Shown in pieces: positions 1-8,086 of a stretch of DNA of 64,000 bases. The translations under genes and the position numbers were made by a program. A model generated the notes under the pieces. The model had not been told where the DNA came from, did no database searches, and worked only from the letters and a program-made list of their open reading frames with translations. Within the stretch, counting starts at the first letter, position 1; the number at the start of each line of letters is the position of its first letter. This stretch comes from an uncultured Collinsella sp. Lineage in GTDB: Bacteria; Actinomycetota; Coriobacteriia; Coriobacteriales; Coriobacteriaceae. The DNA is taken from contig CABUKS010000006.1 of assembly GCA_902492235.1 (NCBI GenBank), positions 15,083 through 79,082 on the forward strand. The letters are read 5' to 3'.

Positions 1-88
1 CTGCAGTTGACGCCGGGGTCGACCCCCGTCATGCGATTAAAATACTGAACCCTTGCCAATGGTGGACTGTGACAAAAGGAGAGAACTT

Positions 89-808
89 ATGAGCGCCGGC
101 GCTACGCTACTCAAGCTGCAACAGATCGATTTGGAGCTCGCCCGCAACAAGAGTGAACTTGCCAATATGCCGGAGCTCAAGGAGCTCGCTTCCAAGCGCA
201 AGACCTATGTGAAGCTCAAGTCCGAGATGACCAAGCTCTACGCCCAGCGCAAGGATCTGGACATTGAGCTCGACGATCTCAATACCACCGAGATTCAGAC
301 CAACAACGCCATCGAGGCTGCCAAGAAGCGCCACGTCGACGGCTCCGACTACCGCGAGGTTCAGGACCTGGAAAACGAGCTCGCCACCCTGGCCAAGCGT
401 CTGGACAAGATTGAACACACCCGCAAGGACGTCGTTGTCGCCCATAAGGAGGCGCTCGACCGCGAGGCCCGCGCGCAGGCAATCATCGCCAAGTTCGAGG
501 AGGGCGTGAAGGCCGATACCAAGGCCGCCCGCGCCAAGGCTGCCGACCTGCAGGCTCAGATTGACGCCGCCGCTAAGGAGCGCACCGCGCTTGCTGCCAC
601 GCTGCCGGCCGACGTTCTCACCGACTACGAGCGTCTGCTCAAGCAGTTCCGTGGCCTGGCCGTCGAGACCATCCAGGGCAACATCCCCACGGTCTGCCAC
701 ACCGCGCTGCAGGCATCGTCCATGAGCGACCTCAACCACGACGGTAGGTCAATTACGCACTGCCCGTACTGCCACCGCCTCCTGGTGCTCCCGAGCAAGG
801 AAGCTTAA
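89..808 (+). CDS. Coiled-coil protein with C-terminal zinc ribbon (DUF164 / zf-RING_7 type)
   Basis: 239 residues. The first 180 or so are charged, Ala/Lys/Glu-rich heptads forming a long coiled coil. The C-terminus ends in CPYCHRLLV, the second half of a C4 zinc ribbon. The first half reads PTVCHTAL, where the family normally has CxxCH, so one of the four cysteines appears replaced by Pro. Family members are thought to bind nucleic acid or act as chaperone-like adaptors, but no function is established here. The ATG at 89 is chosen over the upstream ATG at 53 because AAAGGAG lies just before it. coaBC starts 3 nt after the stop, so the two are probably cotranscribed. Confidence 0.8.
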   Translation: MSAGATLLKLQQIDLELARNKSELANMPELKELASKRKTYVKLKSEMTKLYAQRKDLDIELDDLNTTEIQTNNAIEAAKKRHVDGSDYREVQDLENELATLAKRLDKIEHTRKDVVVAHKEALDREARAQAIIAKFEEGVKADTKAARAKAADLQAQIDAAAKERTALAATLPADVLTDYERLLKQFRGLAVETIQGNIPTVCHTALQASSMSDLNHDGRSITHCPYCHRLLVLPSKEA

Positions 809-811
809 ACG

Positions 812-2023
812 ATGGCGGCACCCATCAATTCAATGCAACTTGAGGGAAATACGATCCTGCTGGGCATTACCGGCGGGATCGCCGCCTATAAGTCGTGCAA
901 TATCGTGCGCCTGCTGCAAAAGCGCGGCGCGCGCGTCAAGGTCGTTATGAGCGAGCATGCCACCGAGTTTGTGGGGCCGCTTACCTTCCGCGCACTCACC
1001 AATGAGCCGGTCGCGGTGGGCCTATTCGACGATCCCTCCGACCCCATCCACCACATTTCGCTGGCGCAGGAGCCCGATCTGGTGGTCGTGGCGCCCGCGA
1101 CGGCCAATATCATCGCCAAGATGGCCAACGGCGTCGCCGATGACCTCATCTCCACCACGCTGCTTGCGACGCCGCGACCCATCGTGATCGCACCCGCTAT
1201 GAACAACGGCATGTGGAAGGCGCCGGCGACGCAGGCCAACATGGCCACGCTGCGCGAGCGCGATGTCCATGTGGTGGGTCCGGGCAGCGGCTACCTTGCC
1301 TGCGGCGACGTGGACACGGGACGCATGAGCGAGCCCGAGGACATCGTAGAGGCTGTCTGTGAGGTGCTCAACCCCGCGCCACAGGACCTGGCGGGTAAGC
1401 GCATCGTAATTACCGCCGGTCCCACGCACGAGCCGATCGACCCCGTGCGATTCATTGGCAACCGCTCTTCGGGCAAGATGGGCATCGCCCTGGCGGGGGA
1501 GGCCGCACGCCGCGGCGCTGCGGTCACGCTCGTGTTGGGACCGACATCACTCGATGTGCCCTGCGGCGTGGAGTGCGTGCGCGTGCAGACCGCCGCAGAG
1601 ATGCTCCAGGCGGCCCTGAGCGCCTTCCAGACGGCCGATGCGGCAATTTGTGCGGCCGCCGTCGCCGACTACACCCCCGCGGCCCCTGCGGACCATAAGC
1701 TCAAAAAGGCCAACGAGCGCCTGGATCGCATCGAACTGGTCGAGACGGTCGATATTTTGGCCGAGCTCTCGCGCCAGAAGGGCGAGCGATGCGTGATCGG
1801 ATTTGCGGCCGAGACCGATAACGTTGTCGAGTACGCAGAGCGCAAATTGGCCCGCAAGGGGTGCGATGTAATAATCGCCAACGATGTCTCACGCACCGAT
1901 TCGGGCTTTGGGACCGACACCAACAAGGCCTGGATTGTGAGCACAACGGGTACGCAAGAACTTCCCGTACTAACAAAACCCCAGCTCGCAGATACAATTT
2001 TGGACTTGCTTCAAAAATTGTAA
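812..2023 (+). CDS. coaBC: Bifunctional phosphopantothenoylcysteine decarboxylase / phosphopantothenate-cysteine ligase
   Basis: 403 residues. CoaBC joins cysteine to 4-phosphopantothenate (CTP-dependent) and decarboxylates the product in coenzyme A synthesis in the cytosol. The N-terminal flavoprotein domain shows GITGGIAAYK and the PAMNNGMW substrate loop. The ligase domain begins near residue 190 with ITAGPTHEPIDPVR and FIGNRSSGKMG. Length is normal for the fused enzyme. In mycobacteria coaBC follows rpoZ; here rpoZ is about 54 kb away, so that link is broken. Confidence 0.95.
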   Translation: MAAPINSMQLEGNTILLGITGGIAAYKSCNIVRLLQKRGARVKVVMSEHATEFVGPLTFRALTNEPVAVGLFDDPSDPIHHISLAQEPDLVVVAPATANIIAKMANGVADDLISTTLLATPRPIVIAPAMNNGMWKAPATQANMATLRERDVHVVGPGSGYLACGDVDTGRMSEPEDIVEAVCEVLNPAPQDLAGKRIVITAGPTHEPIDPVRFIGNRSSGKMGIALAGEAARRGAAVTLVLGPTSLDVPCGVECVRVQTAAEMLQAALSAFQTADAAICAAAVADYTPAAPADHKLKKANERLDRIELVETVDILAELSRQKGERCVIGFAAETDNVVEYAERKLARKGCDVIIANDVSRTDSGFGTDTNKAWIVSTTGTQELPVLTKPQLADTILDLLQKL

Positions 2024-2103
2024 AAAAGTTCTTGCACAAGTCTAAAGTTTCGGGTTAATATACTCCCTGTTGCGAGCGAGAGCAGAGCAACAAACAAAAG
2101 CTT

Positions 2104-2180
<77 letters not shown>

Positions 2181-2190
2181 GAAGTTTGCA

Positions 2191-2220
2191 GGTCAGGCAC
2201 CTAGTGCCTGACCTTTTTTT
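2191..2220 (+). terminator. Intrinsic terminator of tRNA-Pro
   Basis: Perfect 10-bp stem GGTCAGGCAC / GTGCCTGACC with loop CTA, followed by seven T residues. Confidence 0.93.
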
Positions 2221-2225
2221 ATGCT

Positions 2226-2255
2226 GGGTCACCAGATGGGTCACGAATGGGTCAC
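2226..2255 (+). repeat. Three direct GGGTCAC repeats behind tRNA-Pro
   Basis: GGGTCAC occurs at 2226, 2238 and 2249, a period of 11-12 nt. Read on the minus strand the stretch encodes a VTHLVTQ-like peptide running toward the tRNA. That resembles the tail of integrases of tRNA-inserted elements, but no integrase body remains, so this is only a hint of a lost element. Confidence 0.45.
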
Positions 2256-2501
2256 CGGCTGTTTTTTTAGATGATAAAGACATGCCTTTCTACCTGCCGT
2301 GCCCAACCCGGATAGGTATCCGGCGGTGTCGAACGCCAGTTCATAGCCGTTCAGGGTCGCTTTGCCCAGCAGCACCGCGCCGGGGCAGCGGGTTTCAACT
2401 TGATGGATATCAAGGTTGCTACCGTACGCGAAGTTGATGATCGAGGGTGCAGTCTCGGGGTGACGGGCTGAGGCGTTGTTGCGCTTCTCATTGTACTTCA
2501 T
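2241..2501 (-). pseudogene. Truncated gamma-glutamylcyclotransferase-like (AIG2-like) gene
   Basis: 86 residues. Residues 23-60 carry the family N-terminus: FAYGSNL, then a CPGA segment, then a NGYELAFD strand. Full-length members run about 130-180 residues and need a downstream catalytic Glu, which is absent because the frame ends near the tRNA terminator. The start has a plausible ribosome site (GAAAGG 9-10 nt upstream), so the 5' end is intact and the 3' end is lost. Best read as a remnant cut off at the element/tRNA junction. Confidence 0.6.
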
Positions 2502-2627
2502 GGTTCACGCCTTTCGGTGTTGTGATGGGCTTCGGTCGCTCGAGCTGATTGCAGCATACAGTCTGAAGCCGAAAAGGCGTGAAAACCTGAGATTGTCATT
2601 TTAAGAAATAGAACGAAAAGGACGGCC

Positions 2628-2756
2628 ATGCACGAAATCGCGCAGGCAGAAAGCGCTGTTCGAGGCGCATCCTGCGAAAGGATACCCGTTCAGAAGGGTT
2701 GTTGCCAGTTTTTATCGATTCGATTTTTTACGAGCGCACGAAGAGGTTGCGTTTAG
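2628..2756 (+). CDS. Possible 42-residue ORF, unrecognised
   Basis: ATG at 2628 preceded by AAAAGGA at good spacing. The peptide starts MHEIAQAESAVRGASCERIP and ends before a TAG at 2754. No domain, signal or membrane segment is recognisable. It sits inside the remnant patch and may be a truncated gene start rather than a functional gene. Confidence 0.25.
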   Translation: MHEIAQAESAVRGASCERIPVQKGCCQFLSIRFFTSARRGCV

Positions 2757-2850
2757 AAAAACGCAAGGGCGGCTGTTTTGCCTGTAAGCAAACATGAAAT
2801 CGGCCGCAGCGGTACCGCCTGGGAGGGCGGACGAGGGACTTGGCCGCAAC

Positions 2851-3813
2851 CTAATCCCCGGGTGCGGCTGCTACGCTCACTACTTGAGAATCGTAGACCG
2901 CCCAGTATGTTCCATCCAAGAGTCGCAACACGAAACAGCGGTCATCTTTGCCTATTTCGGCGGCGTTTACGCATTTCTGAAGATCGGCGTGGCGCGCGTA
3001 GCGGCCGACGAGCTTATCTCCATTTACAAGCACGACTTTAAGGTCGAGGCCCATCTTCTCGTACATGACAATGCGATCTAAAACGGACACCTCGCTTGAG
3101 TCGAAGTCGGGCCTTTGCCCACCGCGGCGAATCCCTCGTTCAGTCAATGCCCTGTCGATCCCGCCCTTTGCGTAGTCGCTCAGCTGGGAATAGATTCTGC
3201 CAGCGAGATCATCGGCCAAGACGCGCTCTGGGTCCCCGCCTGACCGTTCCGCTCGAAACTCGCCTAATGCCGACAGCATCAGGTACACCTCATGCAATCG
3301 CAGCGGCAGGAAGATCGGGTGAGCCGTCGACTTCAGGCCGCCGCGGCTTGTCGGCTCGGCCTTGATGTAGGAGTCGCCAAAACGCACGCCGCCTGCCAGG
3401 GCGCTCAGGCGTTTTTGCACCGCCGTGCGCGAGCAGCCCAGGTACGCGGCGATCGCTTGCTGGGTCATTCCCTTATGCGCCGCTTTGAGCAGCATGAGAT
3501 TTGCCTCGTCCGTGCCTATGAACGATTTGTCCAAGTTGTAGTGGCGCTTTTTCAGGGCGCCGCCAATCTCGTTGCCCTTTTCGAACAGCTCGTGCACGCT
3601 CAGGAACAATTCATGGCGGCCGTTGCTTTGGGGGCCTTCCTCTGAGTTGGCATAATCTGCCAGCGCCTTGCAAAACGAGCGATAGTTTTCGTCGGTGACG
3701 AAAATGGGCCACTGCATGTTGTGAAAGCGTGTGCCTTCACGTGTGTCGGCGAATTTCGCATACGCAGACTCAGGATCGCAACCGACCCTTTCCGCAATTT
3801 CCGCAACTCTCAT
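2851..3813 (-). CDS. Unrecognised HTH DNA-binding protein
   Basis: 320 residues. A clear helix-turn-helix lies around residues 110-137 (GMTQQAIAAYLGCSRTAVQK). The first 35 residues (MRVAEIAERVGCDPES) look like a second small HTH. The last 80 residues form a beta-rich segment (DLKVVLVNGDKLVG, then FVLRLLDGTYWAVYDSQVV) reminiscent of a small ligand- or RNA-binding barrel, though I cannot assign it. GGAAGGGA lies 6 nt before the ATG. It stands alone in the accessory patch, probably as a regulator of unknown target. Confidence 0.65.
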   Translation of the reverse strand: MRVAEIAERVGCDPESAYAKFADTREGTRFHNMQWPIFVTDENYRSFCKALADYANSEEGPQSNGRHELFLSVHELFEKGNEIGGALKKRHYNLDKSFIGTDEANLMLLKAAHKGMTQQAIAAYLGCSRTAVQKRLSALAGGVRFGDSYIKAEPTSRGGLKSTAHPIFLPLRLHEVYLMLSALGEFRAERSGGDPERVLADDLAGRIYSQLSDYAKGGIDRALTERGIRRGGQRPDFDSSEVSVLDRIVMYEKMGLDLKVVLVNGDKLVGRYARHADLQKCVNAAEIGKDDRCFVLRLLDGTYWAVYDSQVVSVAAAPGD

Positions 3814-3851
3814 GCCAATCCCTTCCGCAACCCAATCAGACGCACGAAAAA

Positions 3852-3880
3852 CCTATCAAGCCAGAAGATTGATGTGGCAA
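3852..3880 (-). promoter_or_regulatory. Candidate promoter of the HTH gene
   Basis: On the minus strand TTGCCA (complement of 3875-3880), a 17-nt spacer and GATAGG (complement of 3852-3857), about 40 nt before the start codon. The -10 match is weak. Confidence 0.3.
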
Positions 3881-4190
3881 AAAAGAAGAAGAGGCATTAC
3901 ACCCCTCTTTCCGGACAGCCTGTATCCCGGTTCCCTGCCTGCCAGTTCGCCCTCCCCGAAACCCTCGGGGCGCTATGGGGTCGAGCCCCTCCGCATGGAA
4001 AATTCTATCGCGGCCATGCCCGCTATGCGTGTCACGCACACCACGCCAAACGTCAGGTTTACCAGCCGGGACTGAGCCCTCTTTCGAGAGCAGGGTTATA
4101 TTAGCATCTACAAACTCGAAAAACCCTGCCGCATTTGAGGAGTACCAAGAAAAAGGTCTACACCTTGAATATCAACCTCATCCGAACACC
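3881..4190. other. Non-coding stretch, nothing assigned
   Basis: No convincing ORF with a ribosome site on either strand. It contains GC-rich partial dyads around 3950-4000 and an AT-rich TATATTA at about 4097. I see no recognisable element. Confidence 0.4.
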
Positions 4191-4228
4191 TCCCGCATTC
4201 ATCCGAACAAGTACGGATGAATGCGGGA
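4191..4228. repeat. Perfect 15-bp inverted repeat
   Basis: TCCCGCATTCATCCG at 4191-4205 and its exact reverse complement at 4214-4228, separated by AACAAGTA. There is no T-run on either side, so it is not an ordinary terminator. A further CATCCGAACA lies at about 4179-4188, repeating part of the left arm and loop. Possible operator or element boundary. Confidence 0.8.
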
Positions 4229-4231
4229 ATC

Positions 4232-4440
4232 CGATACCCTGAGGGCCGGATCGGCCGAGCCACTGGGCACAAGCGGGACACGGTCCAGAGGATGCCGGGG
4301 CGCGGGGTCCCGTGCGGGGAGATCGCGAGGGAGCCGGGCAGGTCGCCCTCGACGATGAGCGCAGAGATACCGTCGCGCCCACCCACGAAAAGAGGGTTCC
4401 CTCGCAGGCGCCGCATCCGCACGCCCCCGCAAAGAAACCC
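4232..4440 (+). pseudogene. Degraded IS30-family transposase N-terminus (HTH part)
   Basis: The + frame opened at 4217 reads RDTVQRMPGRGVPCGEIARE then PGRSPSTMSAEI. This matches the IS30-type helix-turn-helix pattern (…GxxxxEIAxxLGRSPSTVSxEI…) at residues 20-50. The following residues become Arg/Pro-rich and no DDE catalytic domain follows; the reading then runs antisense into the SDR gene. Only a fragment survives. Assignment rests on this one motif. Confidence 0.4.
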
Positions 4441-4501
4441 TCGCACTCGCATCTCTACCTGCGAACCCGCACGTGCCCTCGCGCACGCGCCGCGGCAGCC
4501 G

Positions 4502-5293
4502 CTAGTCGCGGTAGAACGAGCCCATGTAGCGGATGTACTCGTCCTCGGTGTGGTTGGCCTTCCAGTCGTGGACGGAGTCCTTGTTGCGCTGGCCGGCGAT
4601 GACGGAGAGCTCCTTACCCAGCTTCTCAAAGGCCTCGTCGACGCACTCCTCGGGGGTGAGGGCGATCTTCATGACGGCCTCGCCCTGCGGGCCGCCGGGG
4701 AGGTTGGACAGCAGGCTGGGGGTTAGGGTGGTGCCGAGGGTGATGACCTCGACGTCGACACCGGTGCCCTCGCACTCGCAGGCCACGGCCTCGGTCATCT
4801 TGAGGATGAAGGCCTTGCCCGCGCCGTACTGGCCGTTCCAGGGGCTGGAGCTGATGCCGGTCATCGACGAGACGTTGATCACGGCGCCGCGGTCCTGGGT
4901 GGCAAAGATCCGCATGTAGTGGTGGAAGCACTTGAGGAAGGTCACGACGTTGACGTTGATCATGGCCTCGTGCTTCTCCCAGGGGGTGTCCTGGATCTTG
5001 CCGAAGCTGTGCAGGCAGGCAACGTAGCTCATGAAGCCCATGTCCAGGCCCTCGGTCGCGGCGAAGACGGTCTCGGCCGCGCCGGGCTGGCTAAAGTCGG
5101 CGCGCACGACCTTGGTCTCCACGCCGTAGGTCTCGCGGATCTCGCCGGCGAGCACGTTCAGCTTCTCCTCGCGACGGCCGACCATGACGACATTCATGCC
5201 GCCGGCGGCGATCTTCTCGCAGAACGCCTTGCCGACGCCCTCGGTCGCGCCCAGGATCAGGCCCCACTCACCGTACTTCTCCCTCAGGTTCAT
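4502..5293 (-). CDS. Short-chain dehydrogenase/reductase (SDR)
   Basis: 263 residues, classical SDR length. Cofactor loop GATEGVGKA at about residues 15-23, NVNVV central strand motif, Ser in NVSSMTG, and catalytic YxxxK as QYGAGKAF near residue 156. Substrate unknown; such proteins usually reduce keto or oxidise hydroxy groups with NAD(P)H. The ATG at 5293 is preferred over the longer frame because GAGAGAGAGG precedes it and homology starts there. A nine-codon upstream ORF overlaps the start. The gene lies in the accessory patch, so it may be acquired. Confidence 0.85.
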   Translation of the reverse strand: MNLREKYGEWGLILGATEGVGKAFCEKIAAGGMNVVMVGRREEKLNVLAGEIRETYGVETKVVRADFSQPGAAETVFAATEGLDMGFMSYVACLHSFGKIQDTPWEKHEAMINVNVVTFLKCFHHYMRIFATQDRGAVINVSSMTGISSSPWNGQYGAGKAFILKMTEAVACECEGTGVDVEVITLGTTLTPSLLSNLPGGPQGEAVMKIALTPEECVDEAFEKLGKELSVIAGQRNKDSVHDWKANHTEDEYIRYMGSFYRD

Positions 5294-5893
5294 GCTGCAT
5301 CCTCTCTCTCGATGCCCATGCGGGCACATCTCCTTTAGCGTGCGGCCGCACAGCCGCACACGGTGCACCATTATGCGCTGAACAAGAGGGGAGCGTGTTC
5401 ACGACTTTGCGAACGAGCCCGTAACAACGATGAACGGTGTCGGTCTATCACCGCGAAGAAACCCTTGCGGCATCGAGAGAGGAGGTGCTGGCAGGTGGAA
5501 CCAAAAGGTGAACGCCGCCATCTCTAGCTCCACCTTATCGGGTTTCCCGTCGCAAGCGATGCTTCAAAGAGCTTGCGCAGCGAAACGTTGGCGAAGGTCC
5601 AGGACCACGCTTTGCTGCTGCCCACTGTGACTCGGCCCTCGGCTCTGCGTAGAACCCGAAGCCGCTTTTGCAGTCGATGCGATTGACCCCGTCGAGGTCG
5701 GTGAGGGTGTAGCTTTCGCCCTCTCCATCCTGGCTCGAGCGTCCCTTGCGCTCGAAAGCAAAGTGACTTGACGCGAAGAGCACCTCACCAGCGCCGTTAT
5801 TTTTTGGCATCTTTGGGGGCTGATGTACACAAATGCGACTCCACGTGCCGACCAGCAACGTCCTCCACATGTCTGGACTCTCTATGCTTGCGC
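5294..5893. other. Intergenic stretch with possible decayed coding sequence
   Basis: 600 nt with no intact gene that I can support. Minus-strand frames at 5535-5830 show protein-like stretches (GEVLFASSHFAFERKG, then after a likely frameshift VVLDLRQRFAAQAL), suggesting a decayed gene of unknown family. The SDR leader (5294-5340) carries AAAGGAG before a short upstream ORF. Confidence 0.35.
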
Positions 5894-5922
5894 TGGATAG
5901 ACATCGCAGGAACGGGTATAGT
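5894..5922 (+). promoter_or_regulatory. Promoter of the CDP-alcohol phosphatidyltransferase operon
   Basis: TGGATA at 5894-5899, 17-nt spacer, TATAGT at 5917-5922, 36 nt before the GTG start. Confidence 0.5.
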
Positions 5923-5958
5923 ATCGAAAGTTTTGTCGTTAACCAGCGGGGGAGTCCT

Positions 5959-6663
5959 GTGGGCATCAAAAAGAAGATCAAAAAGGAGCTTATCGGCACT
6001 TCCGATTACCCGTCGAATAAGATCTTTACGATCTCCAATTTCATCACCTTTACGCGCCTGATCCTCACCCTGGTATTTCTGTACCTGTTTGTGACGGACA
6101 ACAACCGCGTCATCGCCATCGTTATCTACGCCGTTGCCGCCTCCACCGACTGGATGGACGGTCAGATCGCCCGCATGACTAAGACGGTCTCATGGCTCGG
6201 CAAGGTCATGGATCCCATCTGCGACCGTGCGCTGCTGTTCACCGGCGTCTTGGGACTGGTGGTCCGCGGAGAGCTACCCATCTGGGTCTGCGTGCTCATT
6301 ATTGGCCGCGATATCTATCTGGGCATCGGCACGCTTATCGTGCGTCATTATCACCGTCGCCCCATCGATGTCGTCTTCCCCGGAAAGATTGCCACAGCGC
6401 TGCTCATGACCGGATTCTCGCTCATGCTGCTCGGGTTCCCCGTTGTTGACGGCCTGCAACTTTTACCTTCAACCCTCACGGCCTTCCCGGGCCTCAACGG
6501 AAGCTCGGTGCCCCTCGGCATCTTCTTTGTGTACGGCGGCGTGATCTTCTCCATGCTCACGGCTGTCATCTACTCCATTAAGGGCGGAGTGGCCATTAAA
6601 CAGGCTCTCGCGCATCCCGAGGACGAGGACATCGACTTTCTGAACCCTGAAATCGAAGACTGA
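5959..6663 (+). CDS. CDP-alcohol phosphatidyltransferase, integral membrane
   Basis: 234 residues. It transfers a phosphatidyl group from CDP-diacylglycerol to an alcohol. The signature DG-x2-AR-x8-G-x3-D-x3-D is complete: DWMDGQIARMTKTVSWLGK followed by VMDPICD, around residues 56-82. Several hydrophobic helices follow. A separate pgsA lies at 26.9 kb, so this paralogue may make cardiolipin, phosphatidylinositol phosphate or another lipid; the alcohol cannot be read from sequence. GTG at 5959 is chosen because GGGGGAG sits 5 nt upstream. FHA and MerR genes follow, the order seen near pgsA2-garA in mycobacteria. Confidence 0.85.
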   Translation: MGIKKKIKKELIGTSDYPSNKIFTISNFITFTRLILTLVFLYLFVTDNNRVIAIVIYAVAASTDWMDGQIARMTKTVSWLGKVMDPICDRALLFTGVLGLVVRGELPIWVCVLIIGRDIYLGIGTLIVRHYHRRPIDVVFPGKIATALLMTGFSLMLLGFPVVDGLQLLPSTLTAFPGLNGSSVPLGIFFVYGGVIFSMLTAVIYSIKGGVAIKQALAHPEDEDIDFLNPEIED

Positions 6664-6729
6664 TTCGTTGGGGTATGATTACGTACGGTTCATTATTTGC
6701 GGCACGTCCGCGATAAGTTAGGGGTTGTC

Positions 6730-7164
6730 ATGGACAACATGGTTAACAATATGCCTCAGAATGATAAGACTGCTGACGCTACCTGCGTATTCCGCGTGCC
6801 TTCAAGCGACGTCACCGTTCCCGACCTCATGGCCAACGTGCGCATCACCGCCCCCGTCCTGTCCATCGTCAAGGGTCCGCAGACTGGTGCCGCCTTTGAA
6901 CTCGAGGACGACGTGACCACCATCGGCCGCGATCCCGCGAACGGCATCTTCCTTAATGACATGACCGTTTCGCGCAGCCACGCGCGCATTATTCGCGAGG
7001 GCCTCGGCGCTCGCATCGAGGACCTGGGCTCGCTCAATGGTACCTGGGTCGACGGTGCCATTGTCAATGCAGCCCCGCTGCACGACGGTTCTTCCGTTCA
7101 GATCGGTACGTTTACGCTCATCTACCACGAGAGCACGCCGGAGCGCATCGAAACCGGTGAGTAG
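6730..7164 (+). CDS. FHA-domain protein resembling GarA/OdhI
   Basis: 144 residues. A flexible N-terminus is followed by an FHA domain (about 42-135) with the phosphothreonine-binding residues GR at 66-67, SRSH at 81-84 and NG at 103-104. The N-terminal DATCVFR (16-22) aligns with ETTSVFR of GarA/OdhI, which holds the Thr phosphorylated by Ser/Thr kinases to switch the FHA domain into self-binding. Thr18 matches the second Thr of that motif; the first is Ala here. In actinobacteria these proteins regulate 2-oxoglutarate metabolism. The immediately following MerR gene matches the garA-ftsR order. The ATG at 6730 has AGGGG upstream. Confidence 0.85.
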   Translation: MDNMVNNMPQNDKTADATCVFRVPSSDVTVPDLMANVRITAPVLSIVKGPQTGAAFELEDDVTTIGRDPANGIFLNDMTVSRSHARIIREGLGARIEDLGSLNGTWVDGAIVNAAPLHDGSSVQIGTFTLIYHESTPERIETGE

Positions 7165-7167
7165 GGC

Positions 7168-8046
7168 ATGGCCGAACGCAACTATCTGAGTATCGGCCAA
7201 GTCGTCAACCTACTTCGAGGCGCATACCCCGATCTTTCGAACTCAAAAATTAGATTTCTAGAGGATGAGGGGCTCATTACCCCTCATCGTACGCCTAAGG
7301 GATACCGTCAGTACTCTAAGGAGGACGTTGATCGTCTGGAGGTCATCCTGCACTTGCAGAAGACCCGCTACATGCCGCTCAACGTGATTAAGCAGCGCTT
7401 GGAAAACGCCACGGACCTGTCAACGCTCGCCTACGAGGTGGGCTTGCTATCCGATGTTCCGCTCAAGACGGAGCCCAAGGAGACTAAGCAAAAGCTGCAT
7501 CCCATCGAGACCATTCCCGATATGTTGGGCGTCGAAATTTCGTTTATCCGCTCGCTCGCCGAGAACGACCTCATTCGCATCATCAAGAGTCCGCAGAATC
7601 GCGAGCTTGTCGATGGTCGCGATTTTCCGATCATCCGCTACTGCTCCGAGCTGTCGCGCTTCCATATCGAGCCGCGCAACCTGCGTCAGTACGTGTCTTC
7701 CGCCAACCGCGAGTCCTCGATGTTTGAGCAGGTGCTTGTGAGCATGCTCGGCATGGATACCTCCGATGACGAGCGCGACGCCAAGCTCGAGCGTGCGTTT
7801 AAGAAGCTTCACGACCTGACGGAGGGCGTGCACACCGCGCTGCTCAAGAACCGCGTTTTTGAGTCGCTCAACGCCGTGGTCGAGGACGCCGACATCGATG
7901 CACTCGATGAGGAAATCACTCGCTCCGAGTCAACCAAGGCCAAAAACGAAGAGATAGGCGCGCCGGCTTCGCACGAGGATTCCCTCGTAAAGCCGCTCAA
8001 GGTCGTCACCCCTTCGCAATCCGGCACCGCCACCGAGGGCAACTAA
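7168..8046 (+). CDS. MerR-family regulator, FtsR-like
   Basis: 292 residues. A winged HTH of MerR type occupies residues 5-75 (YLSIGQVVNLL, then KIRFLEDEGLITPHRTPKGY). The long C-terminal part lacks a metal-binding Cys cluster; its end is acidic and disordered. The start lies 3 nt after the FHA stop, so the two are coupled. In corynebacteria and mycobacteria the MerR gene after odhI/garA is FtsR, a regulator of ftsZ. Orthology here is inferred from gene order. Confidence 0.8.
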   Translation: MAERNYLSIGQVVNLLRGAYPDLSNSKIRFLEDEGLITPHRTPKGYRQYSKEDVDRLEVILHLQKTRYMPLNVIKQRLENATDLSTLAYEVGLLSDVPLKTEPKETKQKLHPIETIPDMLGVEISFIRSLAENDLIRIIKSPQNRELVDGRDFPIIRYCSELSRFHIEPRNLRQYVSSANRESSMFEQVLVSMLGMDTSDDERDAKLERAFKKLHDLTEGVHTALLKNRVFESLNAVVEDADIDALDEEITRSESTKAKNEEIGAPASHEDSLVKPLKVVTPSQSGTATEGN

Positions 8047-8086
8047 CAGCTGCCGCTTATCCGGCAACCCATTGAAAGGTCATGCA

